A DNA stretch of 64,000 nucleotides from the NCBI GenBank assembly GCA_903884065.1, contig CAISDL010000128.1:45822-109821 (forward strand), given 5' to 3'. A program made the translations under genes and the position numbers. This document shows, one piece after another, positions 27,200-34,798 of this stretch; within the stretch, counting starts at the first letter, position 1, and each line of letters starts with the position of its first letter. Source of the stretch: an uncultured Actinomycetes bacterium. Lineage in GTDB: Bacteria > Actinomycetota > Actinomycetes > Mycobacteriales > Mycobacteriaceae. Below the pieces are notes generated by a model, which saw nothing but the letters and a program-made list of their open reading frames with translations, had not been told where the DNA came from and made no database searches.

Positions 27200-28194
27200 G
27201 ATTGTGGCGCAACCTTCTCATCGGCGGCTTTCTGTTGACCTTCGTCCTGCTGCTCGGCTTCTTCAACACCGCCAAGCCGAGGATCATGGTGTTGCATTCC
27301 GGGTCCGCGGGGGCTGGGTGGGTCGACCAGGTCGACCAGGGGATGCGTGCGGCCCTGAAGGCCAACCGCCGGCCGGTGAACGTCGAGTGGAATTACCTGG
27401 GTCTGGCGTCGGCCCCCGGGCGCGGTGTCGCCGAGGCCCGCCGAGCCATCGACCGATTCAAGCCCGATGTGCTCATCGCCGTCGACGATGAGGCCAATTC
27501 CCTTGTCGCACAGCACTATGTCGGCAGTACCAGACCGCGCATCCTGTATGTCTCGATCGATCAGTCGCCAGCCGCATACGGCTACACGGGCGCTTCGAAC
27601 GTGTCGGGAATTGCCGAGCAGATGCCATGGGAAGCCATCCGCGATGCGCTCATCCAGATGTTCCCCGGTCGCACCGTCAGACTGCCCGTCGTCGGGGTGG
27701 ACGGCCCCACCGACCGGGCGGTGCTCGCCCAGTTGAAGGCCTTCGACGGTTGGGGTCCGATCATGATCGGGGAACCGGCGTTGGTCTCGACAGCAGGTGA
27801 GTGGCGTAACGCCGTCACCCGCGCGGAGGGCGACGCGTTGCTCGTGCTCGGTCCGCAGGACCTTCCCGGTGACGCCGATTCGACGGTCACCGCAGCCGAG
27901 CTCAGCCGCTGGACACAGGACAACGCCCGCCCACTGCCGATCGGTACGCAGGTCGACTTCGTCCCCAACGGCGGAGCGCTGAGTTTTTCGCCGGCGCCCG
28001 ACGAGTACGGCCGCGAGGCCGTCAAGCTCGCCCTCGACTGGCTCGATGACCGCGCCACGCCGGGCCCGCCTGCACCGGTCACCTCGTCACATTTCGACGT
28101 TGCGGTGCGGCCGGAGGCCCTGGCGCGACGCAACCTCACGCTGCCCCAGATCTACCTGGAGGCGGCGCGGGAAAACGCCAGCCTCTTCCCCTGA
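27196..28194 (+). CDS. Membrane-anchored ABC substrate-binding-like protein (PF04392 type)
   Basis: 332 aa from ATG 27196, overlapping the permease stop (ATGA). One N-terminal membrane segment (LLIGGFLLTFVLLLGFF), no lipobox, then a two-lobed periplasmic-binding fold: RIMVLHSGSAGAGWVDQVDQ, FKPDVLIAVDDEAN, PRILYVSIDQSP and PVVGVDGPTDRAVL. This resembles the ABC_sub_bind family of uncharacterised sugar/amino-acid binders. No ABC permease or ATPase is nearby, so it may serve the SLC13-type permease instead. Confidence 0.7.
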   Translation: MRLWRNLLIGGFLLTFVLLLGFFNTAKPRIMVLHSGSAGAGWVDQVDQGMRAALKANRRPVNVEWNYLGLASAPGRGVAEARRAIDRFKPDVLIAVDDEANSLVAQHYVGSTRPRILYVSIDQSPAAYGYTGASNVSGIAEQMPWEAIRDALIQMFPGRTVRLPVVGVDGPTDRAVLAQLKAFDGWGPIMIGEPALVSTAGEWRNAVTRAEGDALLVLGPQDLPGDADSTVTAAELSRWTQDNARPLPIGTQVDFVPNGGALSFSPAPDEYGREAVKLALDWLDDRATPGPPAPVTSSHFDVAVRPEALARRNLTLPQIYLEAARENASLFP

Positions 28195-28209
28195 CGGGAC
28201 TGAGACGAG

Positions 28210-28575
28210 CTAGGCGGCGGGAGTGGCCGAGGTGGTCGGCGCCACCGAGGTGGTGGGGGTCGCCGAATCGGTGGCGCTCGCCTCCGTCGACGACGCGGGC
28301 GTCTCGCTGGCGGTTACGGCAGGAGTCTCGGTTGCCGACTCCGTCGTGGTGGCGTCAGCGGTGGGGCTTGCGCTCTCCGTGGTGGTTTCCGCCGAGGTGG
28401 CGTCGGTGCTCTCGGTCGCCGAGTCCGTCGCGGTCGGCGACACCGACGTTGACGTTGTGGTCGAGGTCGACGTTGTCGAGCTGTCGGTGTTGTCACCCGG
28501 CTCTGCGGCGGCGATCGGGGCTGCCACTGCGATGGCTGCTGCGGCGACGAGGGCGCCGATGTATTTCGGGTTCAT
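28210..28575 (-). CDS. Secreted Ser/Thr/Ala/Glu-rich protein
   Basis: 121 aa from ATG 28575 with AAGGAG upstream. Signal peptide ALVAAAAIAVAAPIAAA, then 95 residues made almost only of Ser, Thr, Ala, Glu, Pro and Val in short repeats. No cysteines and no domain. Such sequences are often O-mannosylated in mycobacteria; that is inference. Convergent with the binding-protein gene. Confidence 0.7.
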   Translation of the reverse strand: MNPKYIGALVAAAAIAVAAPIAAAEPGDNTDSSTTSTSTTTSTSVSPTATDSATESTDATSAETTTESASPTADATTTESATETPAVTASETPASSTEASATDSATPTTSVAPTTSATPAA

Positions 28576-28694
28576 TGTGCTTCTCCTTGGGTGTTTCGCC
28601 ACCCCCTCCCCCGGGGCCGGCTACTACGAGTGAATCAGCAGCGATGTGGCGCTAGCAAATCCGTCGCAGGGCCTTTAGACCTCAAAAGGCGTCA

Positions 28695-28901
28695 TTGAGG
28701 CTGGTGACAAGGGGTATCCGGCAAGGAGGAATCGGGGGCGCCGCGATCAAGACCGCCGACGTGGATGCCGCCGCCACGGCCATCGAAGCCAGCGGCGGCG
28801 GCATCGTGAGCGGCCCGTACGACGACGCCCACGAACGGCGCGCGGTGGTCTACGACAACAAGGGCTACGGCTTGGTGTTCTGCAGCCCGTTATCGCGCTG
28901 A
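28695..28901 (+). pseudogene. C-terminal remnant of a VOC/glyoxalase-family protein
   Basis: About 55 residues in the open frame match the last beta-alpha-beta-beta-beta module of vicinal-oxygen-chelate proteins: IKTADVDAAATAIEASGGG, then VSGPYDDAHERRAVVYDNKGYGLVF. The usual first module and metal ligand are missing. The only upstream start is a TTG without a ribosome-binding site, and the first dozen residues are unlike the family. Best read as a decayed 3' fragment. Confidence 0.55.
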
Positions 28902-28939
28902 GCCCGCAGAGAATCCGACCTGGCGCTAACCAGGCACAC

Positions 28940-28961
28940 CCATAGCCAAACGGGCCTATGG
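28940..28961. promoter_or_regulatory. Inverted repeat upstream of doxX
   Basis: CCATAG and CTATGG arms, six base pairs each, separated by ten bases, end 8 bp before the doxX ATG. The position fits an operator for a dimeric repressor or a small hairpin over the start. No regulator gene is adjacent. Confidence 0.35.
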
Positions 28962-28968
28962 TCGCTTC

Positions 28969-29376
28969 ATGACGCACATCCTCGATACCCACCTGGACCG
29001 GCACTCGTCGACCGCGCTCGGCGTCTTCCGCATCATCATCGGTCTGCTGTTCACGATGCACGGCACCGCGAAGCTGTTCGGCTGGCCGGCCACCAAGAAC
29101 GGTGCCGTGCCGTTCGGCACCTGGCCGTACTGGTGGGCCGGCGTCATCGAAATATCGGTCGGTCTGCTGCTCGCACTCGGTCTGTTCACCCGCATCGTGG
29201 CGCTGATCGGCGCGGGGACGATGGCTTTCGCGTACCTGACCGAACATCAGTCGACCGGCGTGTTTCCCATTCAGAACGGCGGCGAACTGGCAGTGCTGTA
29301 CCTCGCCGCTTTCCTGCTCATCGCGTTCGCCGGCGCCGGGGCGTTCGCCGTCGGCCGCTCACGCTCGTCGGCCTAG
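28969..29376 (+). CDS. DoxX family membrane protein
   Basis: 135 aa, four membrane segments. Family motifs: FRIIIGLLFTMHGTAKLFG and GVIEISVGLLLALGLFTR, ending GGELAVLYLAAFLLIAFAG. M. tuberculosis DoxX-type proteins form a membrane oxidoreductase complex with SodA and SseA; other members are quinol-oxidase subunits. No partner gene is nearby here. ATG 28969 is downstream of an inverted repeat. Confidence 0.85.
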   Translation: MTHILDTHLDRHSSTALGVFRIIIGLLFTMHGTAKLFGWPATKNGAVPFGTWPYWWAGVIEISVGLLLALGLFTRIVALIGAGTMAFAYLTEHQSTGVFPIQNGGELAVLYLAAFLLIAFAGAGAFAVGRSRSSA

Positions 29377-29402
29377 CTCGTGCGTTCTCGATGACGCCGT
29401 CC

Positions 29403-30827
29403 CTAACGGCGGCGCACCGAGAGCAGGATGGCCACAACGGCGGTCACCGCACCCAGCGCGAAGATCGCGGTGAATGCGCTCTCCGGAGTACTGCCGTCGG
29501 CCCCTGGGGTCAGCATCGCGGCGAACAACGCCGCCGCGATGGCCGACCCGACCTTGCGGAAGATGGCATTCAGACTGGTCGCGATCCCCGTCTCATCGTC
29601 GGCGACGTCCTGCAGCACCAGCACCGGCAATGCGCCGTAAGCCAGACTGATATAGGCGTTGGTGAGCAATCCGGCGAGCACGACTTGCCAAGGGGCCGAA
29701 TGCCATAACAGCAGCGAGGTGAAACCGAGGGCACCGGCCGATGCGCCGGCCGCGATCACGACCCGCGGCCCGAGACGCTCGATGTAGCGGCCGGCGACCA
29801 GGGCGGTCACCGCCGCCGCCAACGCACCGGGCAGCAGGAACTCAACGCTCGCGTCGAGCACGCTCGCCCCGAATCCGTAACCGCCACCCCTGGGCGATTC
29901 CACGAATCCGGTGGTCCCCAGGAACGAGAAGTACAGGCCCATCCCGACCAGAAGGGTCGCGAGGTTGCCGAGCAGGACCGGCCTCCGGCTCAACATCTCC
30001 ACGGAGACAAGTGGATTCGCACAGCGTCGACTCCACGACCACCACCGGTTGAGCACCACGGCTCCGACCGTTGCGGCGCCGAGAGTCGCCGGCGACGCCC
30101 AGCCCCACCGGGTTCCCTGGGTGATGGCGAGAAGCACGGCGGCCAGTCCGACGGCCAGGCCCGCCCCGCCGAGCCAGTCGATCTCGGCGCGCACATGCCG
30201 GGGCCGGTTCGGAACCACCAGCCAGGCGGCCACCATCACCGCCGCGGTGAACAGCGTGCACAACCAGAAAACCCGTTGGTAGGCAGCGCCATCGGTCATC
30301 AACAGCCCGGTCACCACCAGGCCCAGGCCGCCACCGAAACCGAGCATCGCCGATAGTGCCGCGATGGACCGCACCAGCCGCTCGGCGGGCAGTTCGTCGC
30401 GCAGGACGGATACGGCCACCGGGTACAGGGCGAAAGCCCCGCCCTGCAGAATCCGTCCGACGACCAGTAGCGGCAACGACGCCGTGGTGGCCGCCACCAA
30501 TGACCCGCCCAGGACCAGGCCGAGCACGATCAGCAGCACCTTCTTCTTGTTGCGCAGATCCGCGAGCCGGCCGATCAGCGGCGTCGCGGCCGCCGCGGCG
30601 AGCAGGTTGGCGGTCACCACCCAGCTCACCGAGACTGCCGGCTCGTGGAGTTGGGTGGCGATGGCGCCCAGCACCGGGACGACAGCGGTCTGCAGGACCG
30701 CGACGGTCAGCACCACCACGCTGAGGGTGGCCACCAGAAGTCGGGCGGACCGGCCTCCCGCGGTGTGCCGGACACCGGAGGTATCGGCACTCGTCGGCGG
30801 CATCGCCGACACAACGGTTGATGACAT
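29403..30827 (-). CDS. MFS drug-efflux-type transporter
   Basis: 474 aa from ATG 30827, which has GAGGA 10 nt upstream; ATG 30848 lacks one. About 14 hydrophobic segments, with the MFS loop motif LIGRLADLRNKKKVLL between helices 2 and 3 and RILQGGAFALYPVAVSVLRD in helix 4-5, typical of the DHA2 drug:H+ antiporter family. The substrate cannot be predicted. No TetR/MarR regulator is adjacent. Confidence 0.88.
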   Translation of the reverse strand: MSSTVVSAMPPTSADTSGVRHTAGGRSARLLVATLSVVVLTVAVLQTAVVPVLGAIATQLHEPAVSVSWVVTANLLAAAAATPLIGRLADLRNKKKVLLIVLGLVLGGSLVAATTASLPLLVVGRILQGGAFALYPVAVSVLRDELPAERLVRSIAALSAMLGFGGGLGLVVTGLLMTDGAAYQRVFWLCTLFTAAVMVAAWLVVPNRPRHVRAEIDWLGGAGLAVGLAAVLLAITQGTRWGWASPATLGAATVGAVVLNRWWSWSRRCANPLVSVEMLSRRPVLLGNLATLLVGMGLYFSFLGTTGFVESPRGGGYGFGASVLDASVEFLLPGALAAAVTALVAGRYIERLGPRVVIAAGASAGALGFTSLLLWHSAPWQVVLAGLLTNAYISLAYGALPVLVLQDVADDETGIATSLNAIFRKVGSAIAAALFAAMLTPGADGSTPESAFTAIFALGAVTAVVAILLSVRRR

Positions 30828-31020
30828 ACCAGCAGCGTCCTCGTTCATGGGCGATGGGAATGTCGTCCGGACAGCCCGAACCGGGGACGAGCCGGTGTCC
30901 ACCGATCAGGGGAAGGCTCGGTCATCCGTGACTCCGGCCGTCTGGCCGACGTTTCCGACCGGGTCGAGAGCCGATAGTCGTCGTATCAGCTTTTCCCTGA
31001 CCTGAAGAGGAACCACACCC

Positions 31021-31359
31021 ATGAAGATCATCACCGTCATCGCGCAGGACGTGTCCGCCGACGCTCTCAACGCCGCCCTGCCGGCCGACGGCATCGTCTC
31101 CGTCACCGTCAGCGAGACACAGTCCTTCAGCCGCACGGCCTCTACGGTCGGCTCCTACCGGGGTGTGAAAATGCCGCAGCACTTCACGCCGGTCTTCCGG
31201 ATCGAAATGCTGGTCGAGGACGACGCGGCCGATCAGGTGCTCGAGGGCATCGCCTTCGCGCGCGGCGCCGGCCTGCTCGGTGACGCCCGGGCCTGGGTTT
31301 CGGCCGAAGCCACCGATCTCTTCGCCACCTCGACGACGATGCTGGCCGCCTCGGCGTGA
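31021..31359 (+). CDS. Degenerate PII-like signalling protein
   Basis: 112 aa, the exact length of GlnB/GlnK. Opens MKIITVIAQDVSADALNAAL and keeps the PII core (VTVSETQSFSR; SYRGVKMPQHFTPVFRIEML; GLLGDARAWVS). The T-loop Tyr that is uridylylated or adenylylated is replaced (SYRGVKM for VYRGAEY). The B-loop lacks the TGKIGDGK lysines, and the C-loop Arg pair is replaced by ATSTT. It should therefore not bind ATP or be modified like GlnK. It overlaps or abuts two bestrophin-like channel genes, suggesting a channel regulator. ATG 31021 sits after GAAGAGGAA. Confidence 0.75.
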   Translation: MKIITVIAQDVSADALNAALPADGIVSVTVSETQSFSRTASTVGSYRGVKMPQHFTPVFRIEMLVEDDAADQVLEGIAFARGAGLLGDARAWVSAEATDLFATSTTMLAASA

Positions 31360-31415
31360 ACCCCGGAGACCCCGGTCGGCCGTGTCAGAATCCTCCGCAT
31401 GATCCGGGACTGTCC

Positions 31416-32306
31416 ATGAGGCGCGGCCCACGCGGTCCGGGACTGTTGCGGGTCGTCGGCGCGGTGGTCTGGCGGATTCGCTACGACCTGCTCGCCGTGC
31501 TCGCAGTGGCGGCGGTGATGACGGTGCTGGTCGACGTCCTGCCACTGCAGAGCGCCGGCGCGGTGGTTCCACTGCTGGGGACGGTGGTGTCGATCTTCAT
31601 CGGCTTCCGAAACAGCAACGCCTACGCCAGGTGGTGGGAGGCCCGCACGCTGTGGGGCGGCGTGATCGCCAATGGCAGGGCGTTGAGCAATGCCCTGACC
31701 GCGGTCGCCGAACAGACGCCGGAGTCACTCGCGATCGCCGACCGGATCCGGCGCCGGCAGGTTCGCCACGCCTGGGAACTGGCCGCCGAGTTGCGTGGCG
31801 TCCCGGCGTCGGCCGCGGTGGCCGCCTTGACACCCGAGGACCCCGCCGGGGTGTCCAGCGGTGACCTACTCGCCCGGCAGGCCGCAGATATCGGTGAGAT
31901 GACGCGAGCCGGAATGGTCGACATGCAGGGCCGGACCGTACTGGTGAATCTCAACACCGCGCAGGCCGGCACCGCAGGCGGCCTGGAACGTATTCGGCGG
32001 CAGCCGATACCCCGCTACTACGACGTCTTCATCCGTGCCCTGGCATGGTTTTTCGCGTTCATGGTCTGCACCCGGGTGGACAGCGGTGCCCATGACGGCC
32101 TGTTCGGGATCGTGGTGGGGATCCTGATCATGACACTGTTCATCGTCGCCGAACGACTCGGAGCCTTCCTCGAAGAACCCATGAGCGACAACGTCTTCGG
32201 CCTGCCCATGGATCGCTTCTGCGAGGTACTGACCGCGGACTTGCTCGGGCGGGAGAATCCGCTCGCGGAGACCGGCGGGGCTGAACTGGACTCGCCCCGC
32301 CCATGA
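31416..32306 (+). CDS. Bestrophin-family anion channel, copy 1
   Basis: 296 aa from ATG 31416, aligned with copy 2; GTG 31356 overlapping the PII stop is an alternative that adds 20 non-conserved residues. Bestrophin/UPF0187 signature: VVSIFIGFRNSNAYARWWEA, then LWGGVIANGRALSNAL, and at the end MSDNVFGLPMDRFCEVL. Two long hydrophobic hairpins. Bacterial bestrophins are pentameric channels (cation- or anion-selective; cyanobacterial and algal ones pass bicarbonate). The stop overlaps copy 2 (ATGA). Confidence 0.85.
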   Translation: MRRGPRGPGLLRVVGAVVWRIRYDLLAVLAVAAVMTVLVDVLPLQSAGAVVPLLGTVVSIFIGFRNSNAYARWWEARTLWGGVIANGRALSNALTAVAEQTPESLAIADRIRRRQVRHAWELAAELRGVPASAAVAALTPEDPAGVSSGDLLARQAADIGEMTRAGMVDMQGRTVLVNLNTAQAGTAGGLERIRRQPIPRYYDVFIRALAWFFAFMVCTRVDSGAHDGLFGIVVGILIMTLFIVAERLGAFLEEPMSDNVFGLPMDRFCEVLTADLLGRENPLAETGGAELDSPRP

Positions 32307-33145
32307 ATCGGCCGGGGGTTGTCGCAGGTCAGGTGTTCTGGCGATTCCGCTATGACCTGCTGGCATTGCTCATCGTCGCGGCGGTGATGGCGTTCGCGGT
32401 CAACATCGCTGCGCTGCAAGCGATTTCCGGGGTGGTTCCGCTGCTGGGGATCGTGGTGTCGATCTTCATCGGTTTCCGCAACCGCAACGCCTATAACCGT
32501 TGGTGGGAGGCCCGCACCCTGTGGACCGGGGTCGTCGTCAACGGCAGATCGCTGAAATACGCACTGATCGCCTACGAGGACGGCTCTGCCGAGATGGCGG
32601 CCATCACCGATCGCATGCGTCGCCGCGAGGTGCGCCATGCGTGGCAACTGGCGGCGGAACTTCGCGGCAGGACCGCCGCACCCGCGCTGAGCGATCTGAC
32701 ACCGGAAGACCCCGTCGACGCCACGGCCACCGAATTGCTGAGCCGCCAGGCCGTCGACATCGGCGAGCTGAGCCGGACGGGGTTGATCGATCGTCAGGCC
32801 CGTCGGGTTCTGGTCACCATCAATTCCGCGCAGGTCGCCACCTCGACGGGCTTGGAACGCGTGCGCCACCAACCCATTCCGCGCTTCTATGCCTTGTTCA
32901 CCCGCGGCCTGGCGTGGTTCTTCGCGATCATCGTCTGCGTCCGCCTGGACACCGGCGGCCATGACAACGTGACAGGGGTCTTGCTGGGCATCGTTCTGAT
33001 GGCCTTGGTCATCACCGCCGAACGGCTGGGACATCTGCTCGAGGAACCGATGAGCGACGACATCTTCGGCCTGCCCCTGGACCGCTACTGCGCCGAGTTG
33101 ACCGCGGACCTACTCGGCCCATCGCATTCATTGGCCCGCACCTAG
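32303..33145 (+). CDS. Bestrophin-family anion channel, copy 2
   Basis: 280 aa, clearly a tandem paralogue of the preceding protein: FWRFRYDLLALLIVAAVM, FIGFRNRNAYNRWWEARTLW, MSDDIFGLPLDRYCAEL. Start ATG 32303 is translationally coupled to copy 1. Two different channel subunits could form a hetero-oligomer, or copy 2 could have a different gate. They diverge mostly in the cytoplasmic middle (around residues 75-155). About 60 bp separate it from the copper oxidase gene. Confidence 0.85.
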   Translation: MNRPGVVAGQVFWRFRYDLLALLIVAAVMAFAVNIAALQAISGVVPLLGIVVSIFIGFRNRNAYNRWWEARTLWTGVVVNGRSLKYALIAYEDGSAEMAAITDRMRRREVRHAWQLAAELRGRTAAPALSDLTPEDPVDATATELLSRQAVDIGELSRTGLIDRQARRVLVTINSAQVATSTGLERVRHQPIPRFYALFTRGLAWFFAIIVCVRLDTGGHDNVTGVLLGIVLMALVITAERLGHLLEEPMSDDIFGLPLDRYCAELTADLLGPSHSLART

Positions 33146-33205
33146 GCCGAAGGTAATGTTTCCCACCTACCGGAATTTCCACTCACGAGGACAGCGAGGG
33201 CACCA

Positions 33206-34798
33206 GTGACCGGCACCGATCCCCAGCGTTCGCCACTGAACCGGCGCACCTTCCTGGCCGCGAGCCTCGCCGCGGGCGCGGGTGCCGCGTTGGCGGCGTG
33301 CAGCACCAAGACGGCGCCGGGGGCGGGCCTCACGACCCAGCCGACCAGCGTCCCCGCAGCACTGACCGAACCCATCAAAGCCGCCGAGGCGGCACGCCCG
33401 CACACCGGCCGCATCGTCACCGCGACGATGACCCCGCGCCCGGTGACCGTCGACCTCGGCGGAAAGGTCGTCAAGACCCTCGGTTACGCGGACACCGTTC
33501 CCGGGCCGCTGATCCGAGCCAACGTCGGCGACGAACTCAAGGTGACGCTGGTCAACCAGCTGGACAAGCCGACCTCCGCGCACTGGCACGGCATCGCCCT
33601 GCGCAACGACATGGACGGCGCCATGCCGGCCTCACCTGACATCCCCGCCGGCGGGACGTTCACCTACTCATTCTCGGTGCCCGACGCCGGAACGTACTGG
33701 GTGCATCCGCACGTCGGGGTCGAGTTGGACACCGGGTTGTACCTGCCGCTGATCATCGACGACCCCAAGGCGCGTGCCGACTACGACGCCGAGTGGATCG
33801 TCATGCTCGACGACTGGACCGACGGAGTCGGCCGCTCACCCCAGCAGATTCTCGACGAATTGAAGATGGGCGGCATGGGCGCCATGGGGTCGATGGGCCA
33901 GGGCGGCATGGGCCAGGGCGGCATAGGGCAGGACGGCATGGGGCAGCCGGCGACAGGCGGCATGGGGCAGATGGGTGAAGGGGGCGGCGACTCGCTGCTC
34001 GGTGGCGACCCCGGCGACGTCACCTACCCGTACTACGTCGTCAACGGCCGCATCCCTGAGGCCCCGACAACTTTCCGGGCCAAGCCGGGACAGCGCATCC
34101 GGATTCGGTTCATCAACTCCGGGTCGGACACAGCGTTCCGCGTTGCCCTCGGCGGCCATCGGATGAAGGTCACCCACACCGACGGATTCCCAGTGGTCCC
34201 GACCGACGTTGACGCGCTGCTGATCGGCATGGGTGAGCGCTACGACGTGATCGTGACCGCCGGCGACGGGGTGTTCCCCCTTGTCGCGTCCGCGGAGGGC
34301 AAGAACGCGCTGGGCCGCGCCCTGCTGGCGACCGGGGTCGGGACCGCGCCGGTCGCCGATTTCCGGCCGCCGGAGTTGAACGGGAAAGTCGGGACCATCG
34401 ACCTGTTCGCGGCGCCCGAGGAGGCGCAACTGACGTTCACCAGTCCCGACACCGAGCTGGTGGCCGACCTGACCGCCGCCGAGACCGGCTACCAGTGGGG
34501 CATCAACGGCCCCTACCCGGACAACAAGCCGCTGACCGTCTGGCAGGACCAGCAGGCGACATTGACGTTCGCCAACAAGACCCGGATGTGGCATCCGATG
34601 CACCTGCATGGCCACACCTTCGCAATGCTCAATCCCGACGGCAGCCAGGGTGCGCGCAAGGACACCGTCATCGTGCTGCCCGGCCAGTCGGTCAAGGTCG
34701 CGATCCTCGCCGACAACCCCGGCTACTGGCCGATGCACTGCCACAACACCTATCACGCCGAGGCCGGCATGTTGACGAGCTTCGACTACCTCAACTGA
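33206..34798 (+). CDS. Multicopper oxidase, MmcO-like, with Met-rich loop
   Basis: 530 aa, GTG start. The N-terminus has a twin-arginine motif (LNRRTFLAASLA) ending in a lipobox-like ALAAC, so it is exported by Tat and probably lipid-anchored. Copper ligands are complete: HWHGIALRND, YWVHPHVGVE, HPMHLHGHTF and HCHNTYHAEAGM. Close to M. tuberculosis MmcO (Rv0846c), a periplasmic Cu(I)/Fe(II) oxidase for copper resistance. Around residues 220-260 there is an insert of Gly-Met-Gln repeats with 13 Met, absent or short in MmcO as I recall it. It is tail-to-tail with the APC permease (8-bp overlap). Confidence 0.9.
   Translation: MTGTDPQRSPLNRRTFLAASLAAGAGAALAACSTKTAPGAGLTTQPTSVPAALTEPIKAAEAARPHTGRIVTATMTPRPVTVDLGGKVVKTLGYADTVPGPLIRANVGDELKVTLVNQLDKPTSAHWHGIALRNDMDGAMPASPDIPAGGTFTYSFSVPDAGTYWVHPHVGVELDTGLYLPLIIDDPKARADYDAEWIVMLDDWTDGVGRSPQQILDELKMGGMGAMGSMGQGGMGQGGIGQDGMGQPATGGMGQMGEGGGDSLLGGDPGDVTYPYYVVNGRIPEAPTTFRAKPGQRIRIRFINSGSDTAFRVALGGHRMKVTHTDGFPVVPTDVDALLIGMGERYDVIVTAGDGVFPLVASAEGKNALGRALLATGVGTAPVADFRPPELNGKVGTIDLFAAPEEAQLTFTSPDTELVADLTAAETGYQWGINGPYPDNKPLTVWQDQQATLTFANKTRMWHPMHLHGHTFAMLNPDGSQGARKDTVIVLPGQSVKVAILADNPGYWPMHCHNTYHAEAGMLTSFDYLN
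33865..33990 (+). repeat. Gly-Met-Gln repeat inside the multicopper oxidase
   Basis: Codons of the GGCATGGGCCAG type recur here, encoding MGGMGAMGSMGQGGMGQGG and a further stretch. The repeat is in frame, so the oxidase stays intact. Confidence 0.85.

Larger units (their letters stand above)
28576..28968. other. Gene-poor interval with a VOC remnant
   Basis: About 390 bp between the Ser/Thr-rich protein and doxX. It holds the glyoxalase-fold remnant (28695-28901) and an inverted repeat just before doxX. The octamer TGGCGCTA occurs twice (near 28646 and 28921). No other gene is supported. Confidence 0.6.
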
